NCBI GenBank assembly: GCA_963678705.1
Contig: OY783221.1
Coordinates: 992,001-1,056,000, forward strand
Direction of reading: 5' to 3'
Source: Panorpa germanica
Lineage: Eukaryota > Arthropoda > Insecta > Mecoptera > Panorpidae
DNA length: 64,000 bases
Below are positions 51,371 to 63,504 of the stretch, piece by piece. Position numbers and translations under genes: made by a program. Under the pieces are notes generated by a model. That model was not told the DNA's origin and searched no databases. It saw only the letters and a list, made by a program, of their open reading frames with translations. How positions within the stretch are numbered: the stretch's first letter is position 1; each line of letters begins with the position of its first letter.

Positions 51371-52446
51371 TAAAATTTCCAACGTTCAAATAGGTAATTT
51401 CTAGGATAGTATATTTGAAATCAAATGTATTGTAGAACAACTGATTATGCTTTAAATATACTCGTTTTATTGTGCTATAGTTTATTTTGTTTCACCTTGC
51501 TCCTATCTGAAACCTTCGTATTATTCCAGAACAGGCAAAGTTCACGCATGAACGCTCACGGAAGGCGTTAATTATTTCTCCATCTAATTACATGGCTAAT
51601 TAACCGCTGATGTGGTTTCACAAATTTATAACCGAATTTTCACAACCAAGTGAATAGATAACACCATGTATGAATTTACTTTAATTAAATAATTTTGTTA
51701 GGTTTCTTGTTCTTTTTTTTAAATTTTCTATTGTGACTTACTTTGGTGACAAATTAGTTTTAATACTTTATAGTGAAATGCCCAATATCGTACTTACGGT
51801 CACTACCGAACTAGTAAAATCTAACGCCCGTATTCGGACGGCTTTGTCGGTTGCAGTGTGCGAGGTTCATTACATTTACAGGCTTCGGAAAGGTAAAGTG
51901 TAGTAGCGCGTATACGTCCAGTCAAAATTCGCTTAAATAAACTTGCAGTGTGCGACAGGCCTAAAAGATTACTCGCGATTATACTTTTCATTTGGCACAT
52001 GTATTTAACTAGGTCATTTATTGCCCCAGTTCGGACCTGGCATAGTCTCACCTCTTCTGAGATTTTATAGATATAATTTGGGTTTGAGATTTTGTTTTAC
52101 TCCTCATATTTTATTATTTTTCTCATTTATGGTTTCCAATTGAAATATTATAGCTATATCTATATCCATATCATGTTATAGCTATAACCCATATCATGGC
52201 CATACCTATATATCAATATTTTATTATAAGCGACAAATTGGAAATACCTCTATGTACTTTCAACGTTTTGTGATATATATAGCTCTATAGGTATGTTTTA
52301 TTACTTATTTTTATATATTTATTGAATGATATTCTTATATATGTACTGGGTTCGGTACATGGCTGGATGCTGTATATTGTGTGCTACTAATTTCATGGAG
52401 TCGTTTAAAAAACATACTTATACGACATTATTATTTCAATGGAATT
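51371..52446. other. non-coding stretch with an old-repeat patch
   Basis: 51790-52050 is GC-richer and contains TTGCAGTGTGCGA twice (near 51852 and 51942, 90 bp apart). 52150-52215 is a degenerate ATATC/ATAGCTATA tandem. No gene recognised. Confidence 0.4.
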
Positions 52447-53165
52447 TCTTTTTTTTTTTTATTTTAACTATAATACTATAACTAAGTATAGATATACTTA
52501 TCTAGTGGCTTACATTTTTTTGTAAGTGCTCAATTGCACGGTGTGGTAGAGATTGCTCCAATGAACAATTTTACATGATTAGGTTACTTCGGTCCGAGGG
52601 TTTACTCCTTCGAACATCATTACTATCAAGCAACATTTGTGTCACGGCGATGTTTTCGTGGTTACGAAGTCTCAATTCGTGCTTTCCTGCTATAGATTTG
52701 ATTTCTTCTCCGACTGTGTTAATCTTCAGGTTTCTATGTATGTCATCATTGCGGATATACCACGGTGCATTAAATATTCCTCGCAGAACTTTATTCCACA
52801 GAGTTTATTTGTACCACAGAGTTGCACTCTATACGTCCACACTGGCTTTAGCATTTGTTTATATATAGGCAGCTTGTTTTCAATGTTTAGTTCAGAGCGT
52901 CGCCCAATTAGCCAATACATATTGCTGTATTTTATGTTCAGTTCCTCTTTTTTCTTTTTAACATGCGTTTTCCACCTTAACTTAGCATCAAGTGTCATTC
53001 CTAGATATTTTGTTTCATTCGCATGAGGAATTATGGCTGAGTTTATGAGTTTGGGCAGATTTTTAGTATTCTTTTGGTATTTGAAATTTACGTGTGTTGA
53101 TTTAGACTCATTGAGTTTAATTCGCCACACTTTTGTGCCAAGAGCTGACCTTGTCCTCCTCTACA
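52447..53165 (-). pseudogene. Jockey-type LINE, ORF2 3' part, frameshifted
   Basis: Read on the minus strand, 53130-52726 gives the post-catalytic reverse-transcriptase region: WRIKLNESKS, then TKYLGMTLDAKLRWKTH, then WLIGRRSELNIENKL and LKPVWTY. Toward the 3' end the frame is lost; a different frame restores VLRGIFNAPWYIRNDDIHRN and then VGEEIKSIAGKHELRLRNHE, ending at a TAA at 52573-52571. A 3' UTR leads to an A-rich tail at about 52461-52447. At least one frameshift and an upstream in-frame TAG show it is dead. Same clade as 22957-23313, opposite strand. Confidence 0.88.
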
Positions 53166-54989
53166 CAATTTGAGTTACGCCATCATTTTTTTTAATAATT
53201 TCATTTAAAATATTACACTTTTAACAAATTATCGCAATAACCATTTATTTTATATCATTGTTATTTTTTTTATTTACGTTTTTTTCTTGTTGTTACAATT
53301 GACCTTTATAAATCAGCTTGTCTCCTTTATCCACCCAATGTCCAGCTTCGTACGACATTGGACCATCGGAACATCGGACATCTCCGCTGGTTCAATTCTG
53401 TGGGTCGTCGGGTTCGGGTCTTAGGTGTGAGTTTATTGTCCTTTTTCACCTTCAAACGATTGTCCTTCTGTCCTACACATGGCTAAGTGGCTAGTCATTC
53501 TCCAGAGGTTTATTCGTTACCTAAAACTTTTTAACATTGGACATCGGACTTCGTACGTCCTATAGAGAACAGCGCGACGGCAGTGCCCGTCGGACTACAA
53601 CAGGGTGTTAAACAGAATAAATGTGGGGAGGATGAAAATGAAAGACACCTCAGAAAATCTTTCAAGGATTTTACATCCCTTTAACTCATTCCCTTTGTTC
53701 TCCTAGTTTTTGACTTGACTTAGATGGGACACTCGTTTTTTTTTTATTTTAAACTCAATCCGATTTAGATTGAGTTCTTTTTCTGCTCTATTTCTCAATC
53801 GTTCTACCAAACATTTTATTTAAAAATAAATGTAAGAAAAGTTTCAAACTTGGAATTTGTTTTCCGATAAGTATGTTCGTAAACATTGTTTCCAGATAAA
53901 CAAAAATCTAATTATAATAATAGCTTTTTTCAATGTCTTACTTTTTAAACATAAACGTATAAAATCAGTTTACTGAGTATGAATCCCTGACCACATACCC
54001 CCTCCCCCACTACCCCTTTGTAAAACACAAATAATAAAACATATTTCAATATAAAAGAATAATAAAACAACAGTAAATAAAATATAATATGCAATGCAAC
54101 ATATTATTTCGTTTAATATTTCATTGATATGAGATAAATAAATAAACAAATAATAAATATGAGTGTACATCAAATAAATATTATAAATGGTTGAAATAAA
54201 ATAAAATGCAACAAACATTGCACGTACACAGTTGCATTGCATTCTACGATGCATTTAATGCAAACGGGATAAAATAGTTGTATAAATTAGGAAACCTAAT
54301 CACTCATTACGCCCATTAAATAAATTTAACCGACCAACGGACAGAAATTCGTGCACATCTGACACACTGACAGCAAAATCAATAATGACGAATCCGCACG
54401 TGTCGTGATTAGTTCGATGGGGGATTATAGATTTTATTAATTAACTGTTCGTTAAAGGGTTTCATTTTTATAAAGGGTCATTCATTAATTACATAATACA
54501 CAAAGTGGGACCACACGTTTATCAGTTTTTCCGCTAATTTTAACTAACTAAACTAGTTTATAACTTAAGAATTCCAATTTATTTTTAGATAAGATCTCTT
54601 GTCTTCGAATTATTAGATTATCTCGCTCTTTTTAATCACTAATTAAATGTTTTATGTATGAAATATAAATTTGTGTTCGGAATTCATCGTCCGTCCTCCA
54701 TTACAATATGCATTAGTTCCCTATACGCTCGCTAGAGGTCTTTGAATCGTTTCACCAGTGGCTCTGCCTCTGGCAACACACACAAATTATTTAATTCGAT
54801 CCATTTCGGGCCATTTGTTTTATATGTATTTGCTATATTGTAGGGAATTGTATATTTTGACAGTGATATCCAATCATGTTCTGCTCAGGGCCGATTTTTG
54901 TTGTAGCAGACCTCATATGTTTTGTATGGCACTAACAAATTTTATCATTGAATATGGATATTTTGAATTTTTACTGAAATTTAGGTAAA
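53166..54989. other. non-coding stretch with a repeat-like GC-rich block
   Basis: 53330-53610 is GC-richer, with recurring ACATTGGAC/ACATCGGAC and TTCGTACG words and a CGACGG-cagtgc-CCGTCG hairpin near 53576. This suggests an old transposon whose ends I cannot place. The rest is AT-rich, with no domain in the frames at 53970-54254 or 54758-54988. Confidence 0.4.
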
Positions 54990-55207
54990 TATAGTTCAAA
55001 TTACGAGAGTTCGGAGGTGACTCATACTTAAAACAAGTTGTGTGGTATAAACTGCCGATATAACTAAAAAACATTAACTCATTTATTTTTCTATAATGTA
55101 TGCAGAAACGAATAAGATAAAATTCATTATCGTGTTATAGATTTATACCGCTCTTATAACCTCTTTTAAGTATAAGTCACCGCCGAACTATCGTGATTTG
55201 GACTATA
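54990..55207 (-). mobile_element. TA-flanked MITE family C, copy 2
   Basis: Inverse copy of 15266-15460. Terminal repeats TATAGTTCAAATTACGAGAG and its partner ending CGTGATTTGGACTATA are both complete, so this copy defines the element ends and the TA target better than copy 1. 218 bp; non-coding. Confidence 0.87.
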
Positions 55208-56489
55208 CATATCTATTGTTTTTTTAATTAGAGAATTGATCGAGATGAAATTTAAATAGCTATATCGATTGTCCACTTCATTATGCAGAGATCTCAAATA
55301 TTATATTTGGGATGATGACGAAAAAGTCATAACTTTTGTCGCTTGAATAATTTAACAGACAAATTGATTATTGAAATTGTTAATATCTTCTACAATATTT
55401 CGACTAATTATAAAATTATTTTACGTTTGAGATCCTGATAGCCAACTTAATCTAAAAACGCTTCATTATTTAATCGTTGAAACCGATAACTCGAAAACCA
55501 GCAATCCAACCAAAAAATAAATTGCAATTTTTAGAAATTGATGACCAACACTTTTATAGTAATTAAAACATTATGAAATTCAATTGTGATAAAATAAGTA
55601 ACGTGTACGTTACATAAGAGTAACAAAACGCCCTAAGAGCCAAGTAGTTTGATCGTATCATGCGATTCCAGACCAATATATTGGATATGACTGTTCCATC
55701 GTATAAAGCATAGGTATATTGCCCTAACCTATCGAGCTTTACATGTTTTATGAGAGTTTATGCGAATAAGAACAGTCATGTGTGTCTGTTGGGTAGTAGG
55801 CTCTGATAAAACACTGCCAGGCCTCCAACTGGAGTTGCTAGGTCCTCCTGCAGATTGCCAAAGCGTGAAAACAGCGTACGAGCTAAAACAGAACGACCGA
55901 ACAACGAACGACTGACGCGGCTATAGAGGTAATCTAGATATAAAATATTTATACACGCTCCATGTAGGTTCACCTTTTAGTGACATTGAATTTCTTTCAA
56001 AAAGTGTTGTTTTTTCTTGTTCTTTATTCGTTTATATATCTGTTCAATTCGAAAAGCGAAATATTCATCACAAAAGACAGATTCCACGATGAGTTACGAA
56101 AGTAAAAAAAAACCCGAAAAATTAAGGGTATATTACATTTAAATAATTCGATATATATTTTTTTTTTATAAAAGCGTATTTTATTTATCTGTCAATTTTC
56201 ATTTTCTCGAGTTTTTATTTTTGTGAATAGGGGAATATATTTCTGGAGTAATATACTATCAGTCATTTCATATATGTCAGTCGTGCGATGACGTATCGAG
56301 TTAATTGATGTTGAAAATAATCTTTGATTTCTTTAACCATAAATAAAGCAAACTAATAATGGTTTACCATTTCGTGTATTCTTGAATATCGTTAATATTT
56401 TTTAATTTGTGTAAGTACTAAATACATACTTCGTATCACTATACATGTGTGTGAGTTGGAATTAATTCAACCGGAAAGAAAGCAGAACT
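55208..56489. other. AT-rich spacer
   Basis: No gene, RNA or repeat boundary recognised. Confidence 0.4.
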
Positions 56490-56571
56490 ATGAAGCATCC
56501 CCTCGGGAAGACTCCTATTTCCAGCTCCAGCTCGTCTAATTCATCCAGAGCTAGTTCAACACTGGATGGGG
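56490..56571 (+). other. possible Ser-rich N-terminal exon (weak)
   Basis: The ATG at 56490 opens MKHPLGKTPISSSSSSNSSR followed by ASSTLDG, with a possible GGTACT donor near 56571. The serine codons are mixed (TCC, AGC, TCG, TCT, TCA), unlike a pure microsatellite. The donor is poor and no partner exon is seen, so a chance frame is about as likely. Confidence 0.2.
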
Positions 56572-56696
56572 GTACTTTCTTCGACCTATGGTGTATCTGT
56601 ATCCTCCTCCAGTGCAGTCCGTTAGAATATTCATTTACATTACGTTTTAATCTCGTTATTATATACTATAGATGTTTATTATTGTTCTCAAATTAA

Positions 56697-57946
56697 TTGG
56701 TTGTACGTTCAATAAATATAAATTCATTACCCTACGATATTTCAGTGGCGTGCATGAACCTAATAGCCAACTGTAGCATGTACTGAATTTTTTGTTCGTT
56801 TTATCCATAATCTGTTAGAGGGCCGTTATATTGAGCTATTCTATTTGCAAAATCATATAAGGTAGATTAAACAGTTTCCACCCGTTTACCAGTTCCTTTA
56901 TGCTCAATAACTAATAAGACAATTATAGGATACCAGGCTGATAGATTTTAAATATAATAGAAACTACCCAATTTACGCCGCGCTGCACTGGCGCCGCCAT
57001 ACATATTCTCATAATACGTTAAATAGCTTAACGTTTGCAGCCATAACTATAATTTACTACCCCCATACTTATGTCTGTCTGCAATTCGTTTTATTATTTC
57101 ATAAATGTGTTAGTTTTTATTTTCTTGGCAGAGACACCGCAATAAAGTTACGTCCTAATGATTGTTAATCATAGAAGATATATCTTAATTAATTTATTGC
57201 TGCAGTAAGAATTTCAGAAGAAACGGAGTTATAAGAAACGAAATAAAATATTACGTTAAAATTTTTCGCGGTACCAAAATTCATATGAGAAAATGTTGAA
57301 TTCGATGGAAAGTGCTTCGACTAAATACTCTTGATTATAACCATGTTCGATTAACGATATGTTGTAATGCATCACTTTAATATTGATCTCAAAATTAACT
57401 TTAAATTTTAAATTAGTTTTATTATTAGCGTATACACGTAATGAAAGGAGGTATAACTTTAGTTATCATTAATTATCACTACGCCAGGTCATTTCTAATT
57501 AAAACTTAAGACGAGAGGGTGTCGAAAGTCTGTGCTCGAGAACCCTAACTCCCCACCTCGCTTCACCACCCCATTTACGAGATAAGGGTTGTAATTAATA
57601 TACCTGACAAATGACTATTATCGACATTTCTATTACATGTGAATTATAACTTTAAACTTTAGTTAAATGAGGGTGGAATGTCAAATATTTTGTGTAAAGT
57701 CTTCGCTTAGCCTCCCCCACCCTCCGCTTGCTCTCCCCTACGAGTAAATAAACGGTAATAATTAATCAAATTAATTTATCATGATAATATGTCTGTTGGT
57801 ATGAACTTCATTAATGAAAAGTTTCAGGAGTTGTTGTAGGAGTACTGTAATATGTTATTTTATGTTTGTAATGTTAGAAAATGTGTGTTTAGTGGATGAT
57901 CTATGGTTTACAGTAGCGGCTGCCTTTGGGGGGGTTTAAATATAAA
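56697..57946. other. non-coding spacer
   Basis: CAGTGGCGTGCATGAACC near 56743 resembles a hAT-like terminus, but no partner was found. No gene. Confidence 0.35.
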
Positions 57947-57950
57947 TTAA

Positions 57951-58670
57951 GGGGAGGGTAAGGTCAAAATGATAAAAAAGAAGCATATTTTCGATATTAT
58001 TTTTAGACGACACAGTTAATATATAATTATTTCTATAATCACTACATGATAAAATAACATTTGAAGAATACTTTGTGAAATCTTCATAAATAAATATCAA
58101 GAAATGAGGCATTGACAACGAATCTCCGCGGACGTGACAAAAAAAAGTTACATTGCGGTGCCACTCATAACTCATCACTGGATTTTCTGAAATCGAAAAC
58201 CAAAATGATTTCATTAGTTGATAAGTTTCTGCAGGTAACGCTGTCGAGTTTTTCTTTTTTTATTGATTTTTCAATTTTTTACAGCACTTAAAAGTCAAAA
58301 TACCGATTTTTCATGAAAAAAATTAGAAACTTTGTTATTTTAAAATACGTTAAAATTAAAAAAATTAAAAAAACTCGACAGCGCTACCTCGGCATTTACG
58401 TAAAGAAAGAGTGTGTAAAATTTCAAAAGAATCGGTTCAGTAGATTTTGAGGTAGAGAGGGCACCGACTCTGAAAGAACTAAGTGTGAGAAACCGCATTT
58501 AAAAGTTTCAAAGTAACACGAAACCAGACTAGAGAGGTGAAGACCTAAAGCTCTATATCTCCGACAGTTTTACTCCAATCGACTTCAAATTTTCACACAA
58601 TAAACTTAATATATTGTACAATAATATAAATAAATAAAAAAATAATTAAACAAAGTTGAAACCTTGCCAC
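57951..58670 (-). mobile_element. family A repeat, copy 8 (longest, near full length)
   Basis: The best reference copy. Its 3' terminus GGGGAGGGTAAGGTCAAAAT follows TTAA (57947-57950) and its 5' terminus reads (minus strand) GTGGCAAGGTTTCAAC. The internal inverted repeat is intact (near 58234-58252 and 58371-58391). All landmarks present in the other copies are found here over 720 bp. No transposase; non-autonomous. Confidence 0.92.
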
Positions 58671-59386
58671 ATAGTTCTTTTGAAAGGTCAATGCGTTAGA
58701 CGCCATGGTGATTGGTGATTATATTTTCTTACAGAACAAATCCTTTCCAACTAAAAAAATAACATCAGACTCTTGGTGTTGCTAAAGTAAACATTCGTTC
58801 TTTGTAGAGGTTGGCCCCACTGTCCGACGCCATTGTTTCAACAGGGTCTATTGTTTTTGCTGAAAATATAAAATAATTATATCTCAAAGATCTTAGGGGA
58901 ATATTTTAAATTTTATTTCTGACGTGTAGAACTATCTTAACATCGATCCAGTATTCCAGTCATCCTGTGTTCAAGTATTCCAGTATTCCAGTGAAACGGT
59001 AATATCAACCCTTCGTAATATCAACAATAAATAACAAAATATAATACAAATTCCCTCTAATTTTTTTACTGATAAACATAAACTTTTCACATAACAATAA
59101 AATAAACATTTTATAAGAGTTAGAGTTTGGGGGCGGGGGCTTGAGGGGCTGGAACCCTTTTCCACGTCATTGTGCAGGACGGTACCTTATCTATACTTTT
59201 ATATTGATCACCTTTGGGGCCGTTCTTGGGAAGTTCCTATTCCAGAGATAAAAAACATTTTTCTTACATAAATAGAAATGAAGATATACTCTTATCTTAT
59301 AAGGTTGACCGTATATATTTTTTATTTATCGGAATAATACTGGTACGTAACAAATGTTACGTAAAATTTATATACTTTTAACTTAT
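58671..59386. other. non-coding spacer
   Basis: Contains an AGTATTCC/AGTATTCCAGT tandem near 58948-58993 and a G-rich patch near 59128-59150. No gene. Confidence 0.4.
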
Positions 59387-60085
59387 CTTAGAGGATACAG
59401 CGATTGAGAGTGTGTACCTAAAATTAAACGTCAAAATTAAGGAGCTGTATTTCAATATAATAAATAAAAATAATACCATAAAATTTATGTGGATACCGGG
59501 ACATTGTGGAATAAGAGGAAATGAAATTGCGGATAAATTGGCAAAGGAATCAGTAAATTTTGAAATTGAAACCTTCATATGAAATTTTTAAAATAATCAA
59601 AAAATTCACTTCAATTTGAAAAACCAAGATTTCATTAACAAAAATCAGTTAAAAGGAAGAGATTATTATATGTTACATCCAATTTTAAGTAAGAAAAGAT
59701 GGTTTAGAAATGATGAGTCCCGCAAAATTATATCAACTATAATCAGAATCAATAGTAATCATTGTAAATCTCCAGCTCACCTGTACAAAATTAATATAAA
59801 ATTCGACGGTAGATGTCAATGTGGTGAAGAAGGAATTTTGGATCATATTATATTTGAATGCGTAAATTATAGTTTAGAAAGATCAAAATTCAATAGTGAT
59901 ATATTAGATGTGATTAAAACTTTTCCTGTTATTACTAAATTTTTGTTAAGTGATTCAAAATTAATTAGTGAATTATTTAAATATTTAGAAATTTGTAAAA
60001 TAGAATTATAAATTGTGAAATATGTATAAAAAATGTTTGATGGTGGCTATGACGAATAAAAGTCAAGGCAAATAAATAAAAAAAT
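59387..60085 (+). pseudogene. I-superfamily LINE, ORF2 3' end (RNase H plus CCHC tail)
   Basis: A frame from about 59387 to a TGA at 59578 contains the RNase HI signature FMWIPGHCGIRGNEIADKLA, including the conserved His and the last catalytic Asp. After a frameshift, 59616-60011 encodes the tail that follows RNase H in R1/I-type elements: TIIRINSNHCKSPAHLYKI, then CQCG-x7-H-x4-C (CQCGEEGILDHIIFEC). A short 3' UTR ends in an A-rich tail (AATAAATAAAAAAAT, to about 60085). The 5' truncation, stop and frameshift mark a dead copy. A related remnant is at 50135-50215. Confidence 0.9.
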
Positions 60086-62099
60086 AGATTGATTAATTTC
60101 CTTAGAGCAATTTCATCGGCGATCTTACTACATTCAAATATATCTCGCAGGAAGATTTTCATCACGTACACAATAGGTTTACAGCACCTGTCTCCTGTAT
60201 CCAACCAACAACAAATACAATATACAATGTGTAGCATCTATTTTACCAATACCACTACCACGGATTGTGAAACTGTTTGTGAAGTTAGTAGGGTTAAAAG
60301 GGTGGGAACAGCGAAGAGTGGTGAAGTGGAATCAAGTACTGAAAAACCTCGAAACTTTCAGAAAAACAAAAAATGGGCGTATTCAATTTTTAGTTTCACA
60401 AAACAATATATAGTTCTTTGAAACTTTCTTTTCTGTTATTAGTAATGATATGTAATATATGTTTAGGACTTTACAAAGGGTTTGTAACAATGCCCAGTAC
60501 ATAAATATTCAATATGTAGGTTTGTGTTGTTCATTTCGATGCCCAATGTGGTAATATCGTTGGAGAAACCAATGCTAAACAATAGGGATAATCAACGGTT
60601 GGTGGTTTACCGCATTGCTTGACCAGCATTCTTCCCTCGAGGTATTCCCATGTTGGATCCGCCGGTAGACGAATGTAACTATATCGCAAATTTCGATGCT
60701 TCTATCAGGTTTCACTATTATTAATATTCAGATACGATGAAACATAGAATATAATATAGATCAAAGTTACAATAAATATGTGTGCCTCTATGTAATGTTA
60801 TATCCATAATTCTGTAAAATCTATTGATGTAAATTGACGATAATAAAATCTGCTCAAAGTGAATCAGTTTCACTTTTATTTTGTAGTGTAGTGTAGTGTA
60901 GTTGTAGTTACAAATAAAAAAGGAATGTAAGACCAGACCTACATTTGTCTATCACTGATCGACAAGTGAGTGCCTCAGGGCCAAGTGCCCGACTGTCTGG
61001 CTATACCGGTGTTGTGCTCATCAGGCTTCGTGGCTCCGGATTGTGGCATCGACTTGCAGACCGGAACAACGTAGGCTACCGACTAAACTAAACAAGCTAA
61101 CCAACCAGTGGTACCAATTGTGGCGAGAAATCCTCTGCATCGGATTAAATAAAAATACATTTGCAACTTGCTAAACATTGCATTGTCTGTTATAAAATCG
61201 TAGTAAAGTAATTCACATTAGTAACTAGGTGATGCGGTACGGTTATCAGAGGACACATGCCTGAATTTAGATATGAGTCTGGTTCACATTGTTGTCTTCA
61301 CTCGGTTTGATTTGATTCTGAAGCCATTGAATAGTGGTGGAGCAATGAGTGAAAGTGTGCATATTGCTGAAGTGCAAAATGCTCATAAGAACGCTTGCAG
61401 ACTAGACATATCTGTCTAAAACTAAATAATATAATGCGCGTTTTTCTATCTGAATTGCTGTTAACTTGTTAAGATTTTGCGAGCTGTAGAAGACTGGTAG
61501 TTAATGTAAGACGAGTTAGTACAAGCTGATTCAAATAGCCTGTTCTAAAAACGTAGAGGACGAAGAGAGACGCAACGCTTGATAAACAAGGATAGCAGAT
61601 GTTCCATTAAATATTTTGGAGTCACTTTGCCATCATATTGAAGATACGCATGACTTTTTGGTCATGAAAGAGTTCATTTACAGTTCAGTTTCTCGCAGTC
61701 GTTCATATGAAATGTCTATTTTATCGCCTACAAATGACGAAACAACTCTATCTGTCGGAATACAAATGAAGATAAAGTTGATGCGAACTATAATTGAAGT
61801 GCAAACGTCACAAAAAGGGACACTTTACCAAATTGTTTACTGTGATATTTAGTGATCAATAATGTTCAATTGCTTGACAATGTTGAATGGTAAACAATTT
61901 ATAATGTGTAACAATACAATACAATTAATTTCTATTAAACATTACGGGAAGTGCAGACCATAACCAGCAGTTGTAACATACCATGTCCAACATGTTACAT
62001 ATATATCCAAAATTGGCTATCACGTGTTGCTCTTGTTTGTAAAGCTCAACTGTATCGTGGCTTCTGCAATTCATTTCTATAATATATACAAATAGAAAA
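60086..62099. other. non-coding stretch
   Basis: A GTAGT tandem lies at about 60884-60902. 60930-61140 is GC-richer but unrecognised. An 11-bp inverted pair (AAATTGTTTAC near 61831 and GTAAACAATTT near 61891) flanks about 50 bp. The 110-codon frame at 60089-60421 has no domain. Confidence 0.4.
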
Positions 62100-62170
62100 G
62101 GGAAGTGGATTCAAACTCACATCTTCTAATTAGTATATGGATACTTTATCAATTAAGCTATCCCGGAAGA
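62100..62170 (-). repeat. tRNA-derived SINE head (or tRNA pseudogene) 2
   Basis: The minus strand starts near CCGGGATAGCTTAATTGATA: A box TAGCTTAATTG (62160-62150), then B box GTTTGAATCC (62117-62108) within a T-arm-like GTGAGTTTGAATCCAC. It is better preserved than the copy at 10041-10110 but cannot fold a full acceptor stem. A SINE head is the more likely reading. Confidence 0.65.
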
Positions 62171-62735
62171 CATGAAGTCATTGCGTAGTTTATTTAAACA
62201 AAAGAGGTGTTTTTTATAGCATTCCTAACCCCATACATTGGCACCAGTCTCTGTCGTCGAACCGATAGCACTGTAGTGAAAATATTTAACGCGCTAACAT
62301 TCAAAAATAAGATACTACTGTTCACAAAAATTGATAAATATTTAGAACTACAATCAATCACCTAATAAAAGATTTATTTGGCTTTCATCACAAATCGTAC
62401 TACCTCTGAATAAGATATTTTTGTAATCTGTTATCCTGATACATTTTATTCTTAAAACAAACTTTGTGTTCGTTTATTTATATAGCAAGTATATAAATAA
62501 TACATTGAATAAGCGTTCAGTGTTTCATTTCCCTGCCTCTCAACAGCTGTGTAGATAACGCGTACTTAGGTTTGGGCTCGAGGGGGACGGAGTGAAGGGC
62601 ATGATAATAAATCAAATATTGTTCAAACAAATGTAAATTGAGTAAATTATTCCTTCCTTTACATTTAACTGTATACGTTAAGGCAACACGGTGTCAATTT
62701 GCTTATCACAGTGTTCCAATGCATGTTTTTATGAT
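62171..62735. other. non-coding spacer
   Basis: AT-rich; no gene or repeat recognised. Confidence 0.4.
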
Positions 62736-62739
62736 TTAA

Positions 62740-63252
62740 GGAAGAGGTAAGGTTTCAACATATTTTTCTTATTTATTTATATTAATGTACAACATATTAA
62801 GTTTATTGTGTGAAAATTTGAAGTCGATTGTAGTAAAACTGTTGGAGATATAGATTTTAAAAAAAATAAATTTAACGTATTTTAAAATAACAAAGTTTCT
62901 GATTTTTTTCATGAAAAATCGGTATTTTGACTTAAAAGAAAAAAAACTTAAAAGAAAAAACTCGACAGCGTTACCTGCAGAAACTTATCAACTAATGAGA
63001 TCATTTTGGATTTTAGAAAATTCAATGGTGAGTTATGAGTGGCACCGCAATATTACTTTTTTTTTTGTAACGTCTGCGGAGATTCGCTGTCAATGCCTCA
63101 TTTCTTGATATTTTTTTATGAAAATTTCACAAAGTATTCTTCAAATGTTATTTTATCATGTAGTAATTATAGAAATAATTATATATTAACTATATCGTCA
63201 AAAAACATTATTGAAAATATGCTTTGTTTTTATCGTTTTGACCTTAAACCCC
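62740..63252 (+). mobile_element. family A repeat, copy 9
   Basis: Begins GGAAGAGGTAAGGTTTCAAC directly after TTAA (62736-62739) and ends GTTTTGACCTTAAACCCC. The middle is shortened: one internal arm is lost, while CTCGACAGCGTTACCTGC remains near 62960. Confidence 0.9.
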
Positions 63253-63504
63253 TAAAGTTAGAACTAGTTTAAAATTTTGTACGTGGACGGTGGTTTCAAT
63301 AATTCTGATCCATTGTCTTCTTAACGTTTAACAACTGGTATTGATTAACTGTTGCCCTTTGACCGATAACCCTCTGATAACAGTCTCATTAATAATTCCT
63401 TTTCCATTGTATTTTTGAATTCCCTTTTTAACACATTAGCACGACGAACGACACAAACACACACACAGACAAGCGCAGACACTGGGACTGGCACATCGCT
63501 TCTC

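Noticed and set aside
56743..56760. hAT-like terminus CAGTGGCGTGCATGAACC
   Set aside because: No inverted partner or target duplication was found; same for CAGTGGCGGTGCTGGG near 27658.
60089..60421. 110-codon frame after the LINE tail
   Set aside because: No domain, and amino-acid use follows local composition.
13446..63272. Eight similar small proteins of 62-110 codons
   Set aside because: All are the 3' block of family A repeats, in both orientations, with mostly non-synonymous differences; kept only as a question under findings.
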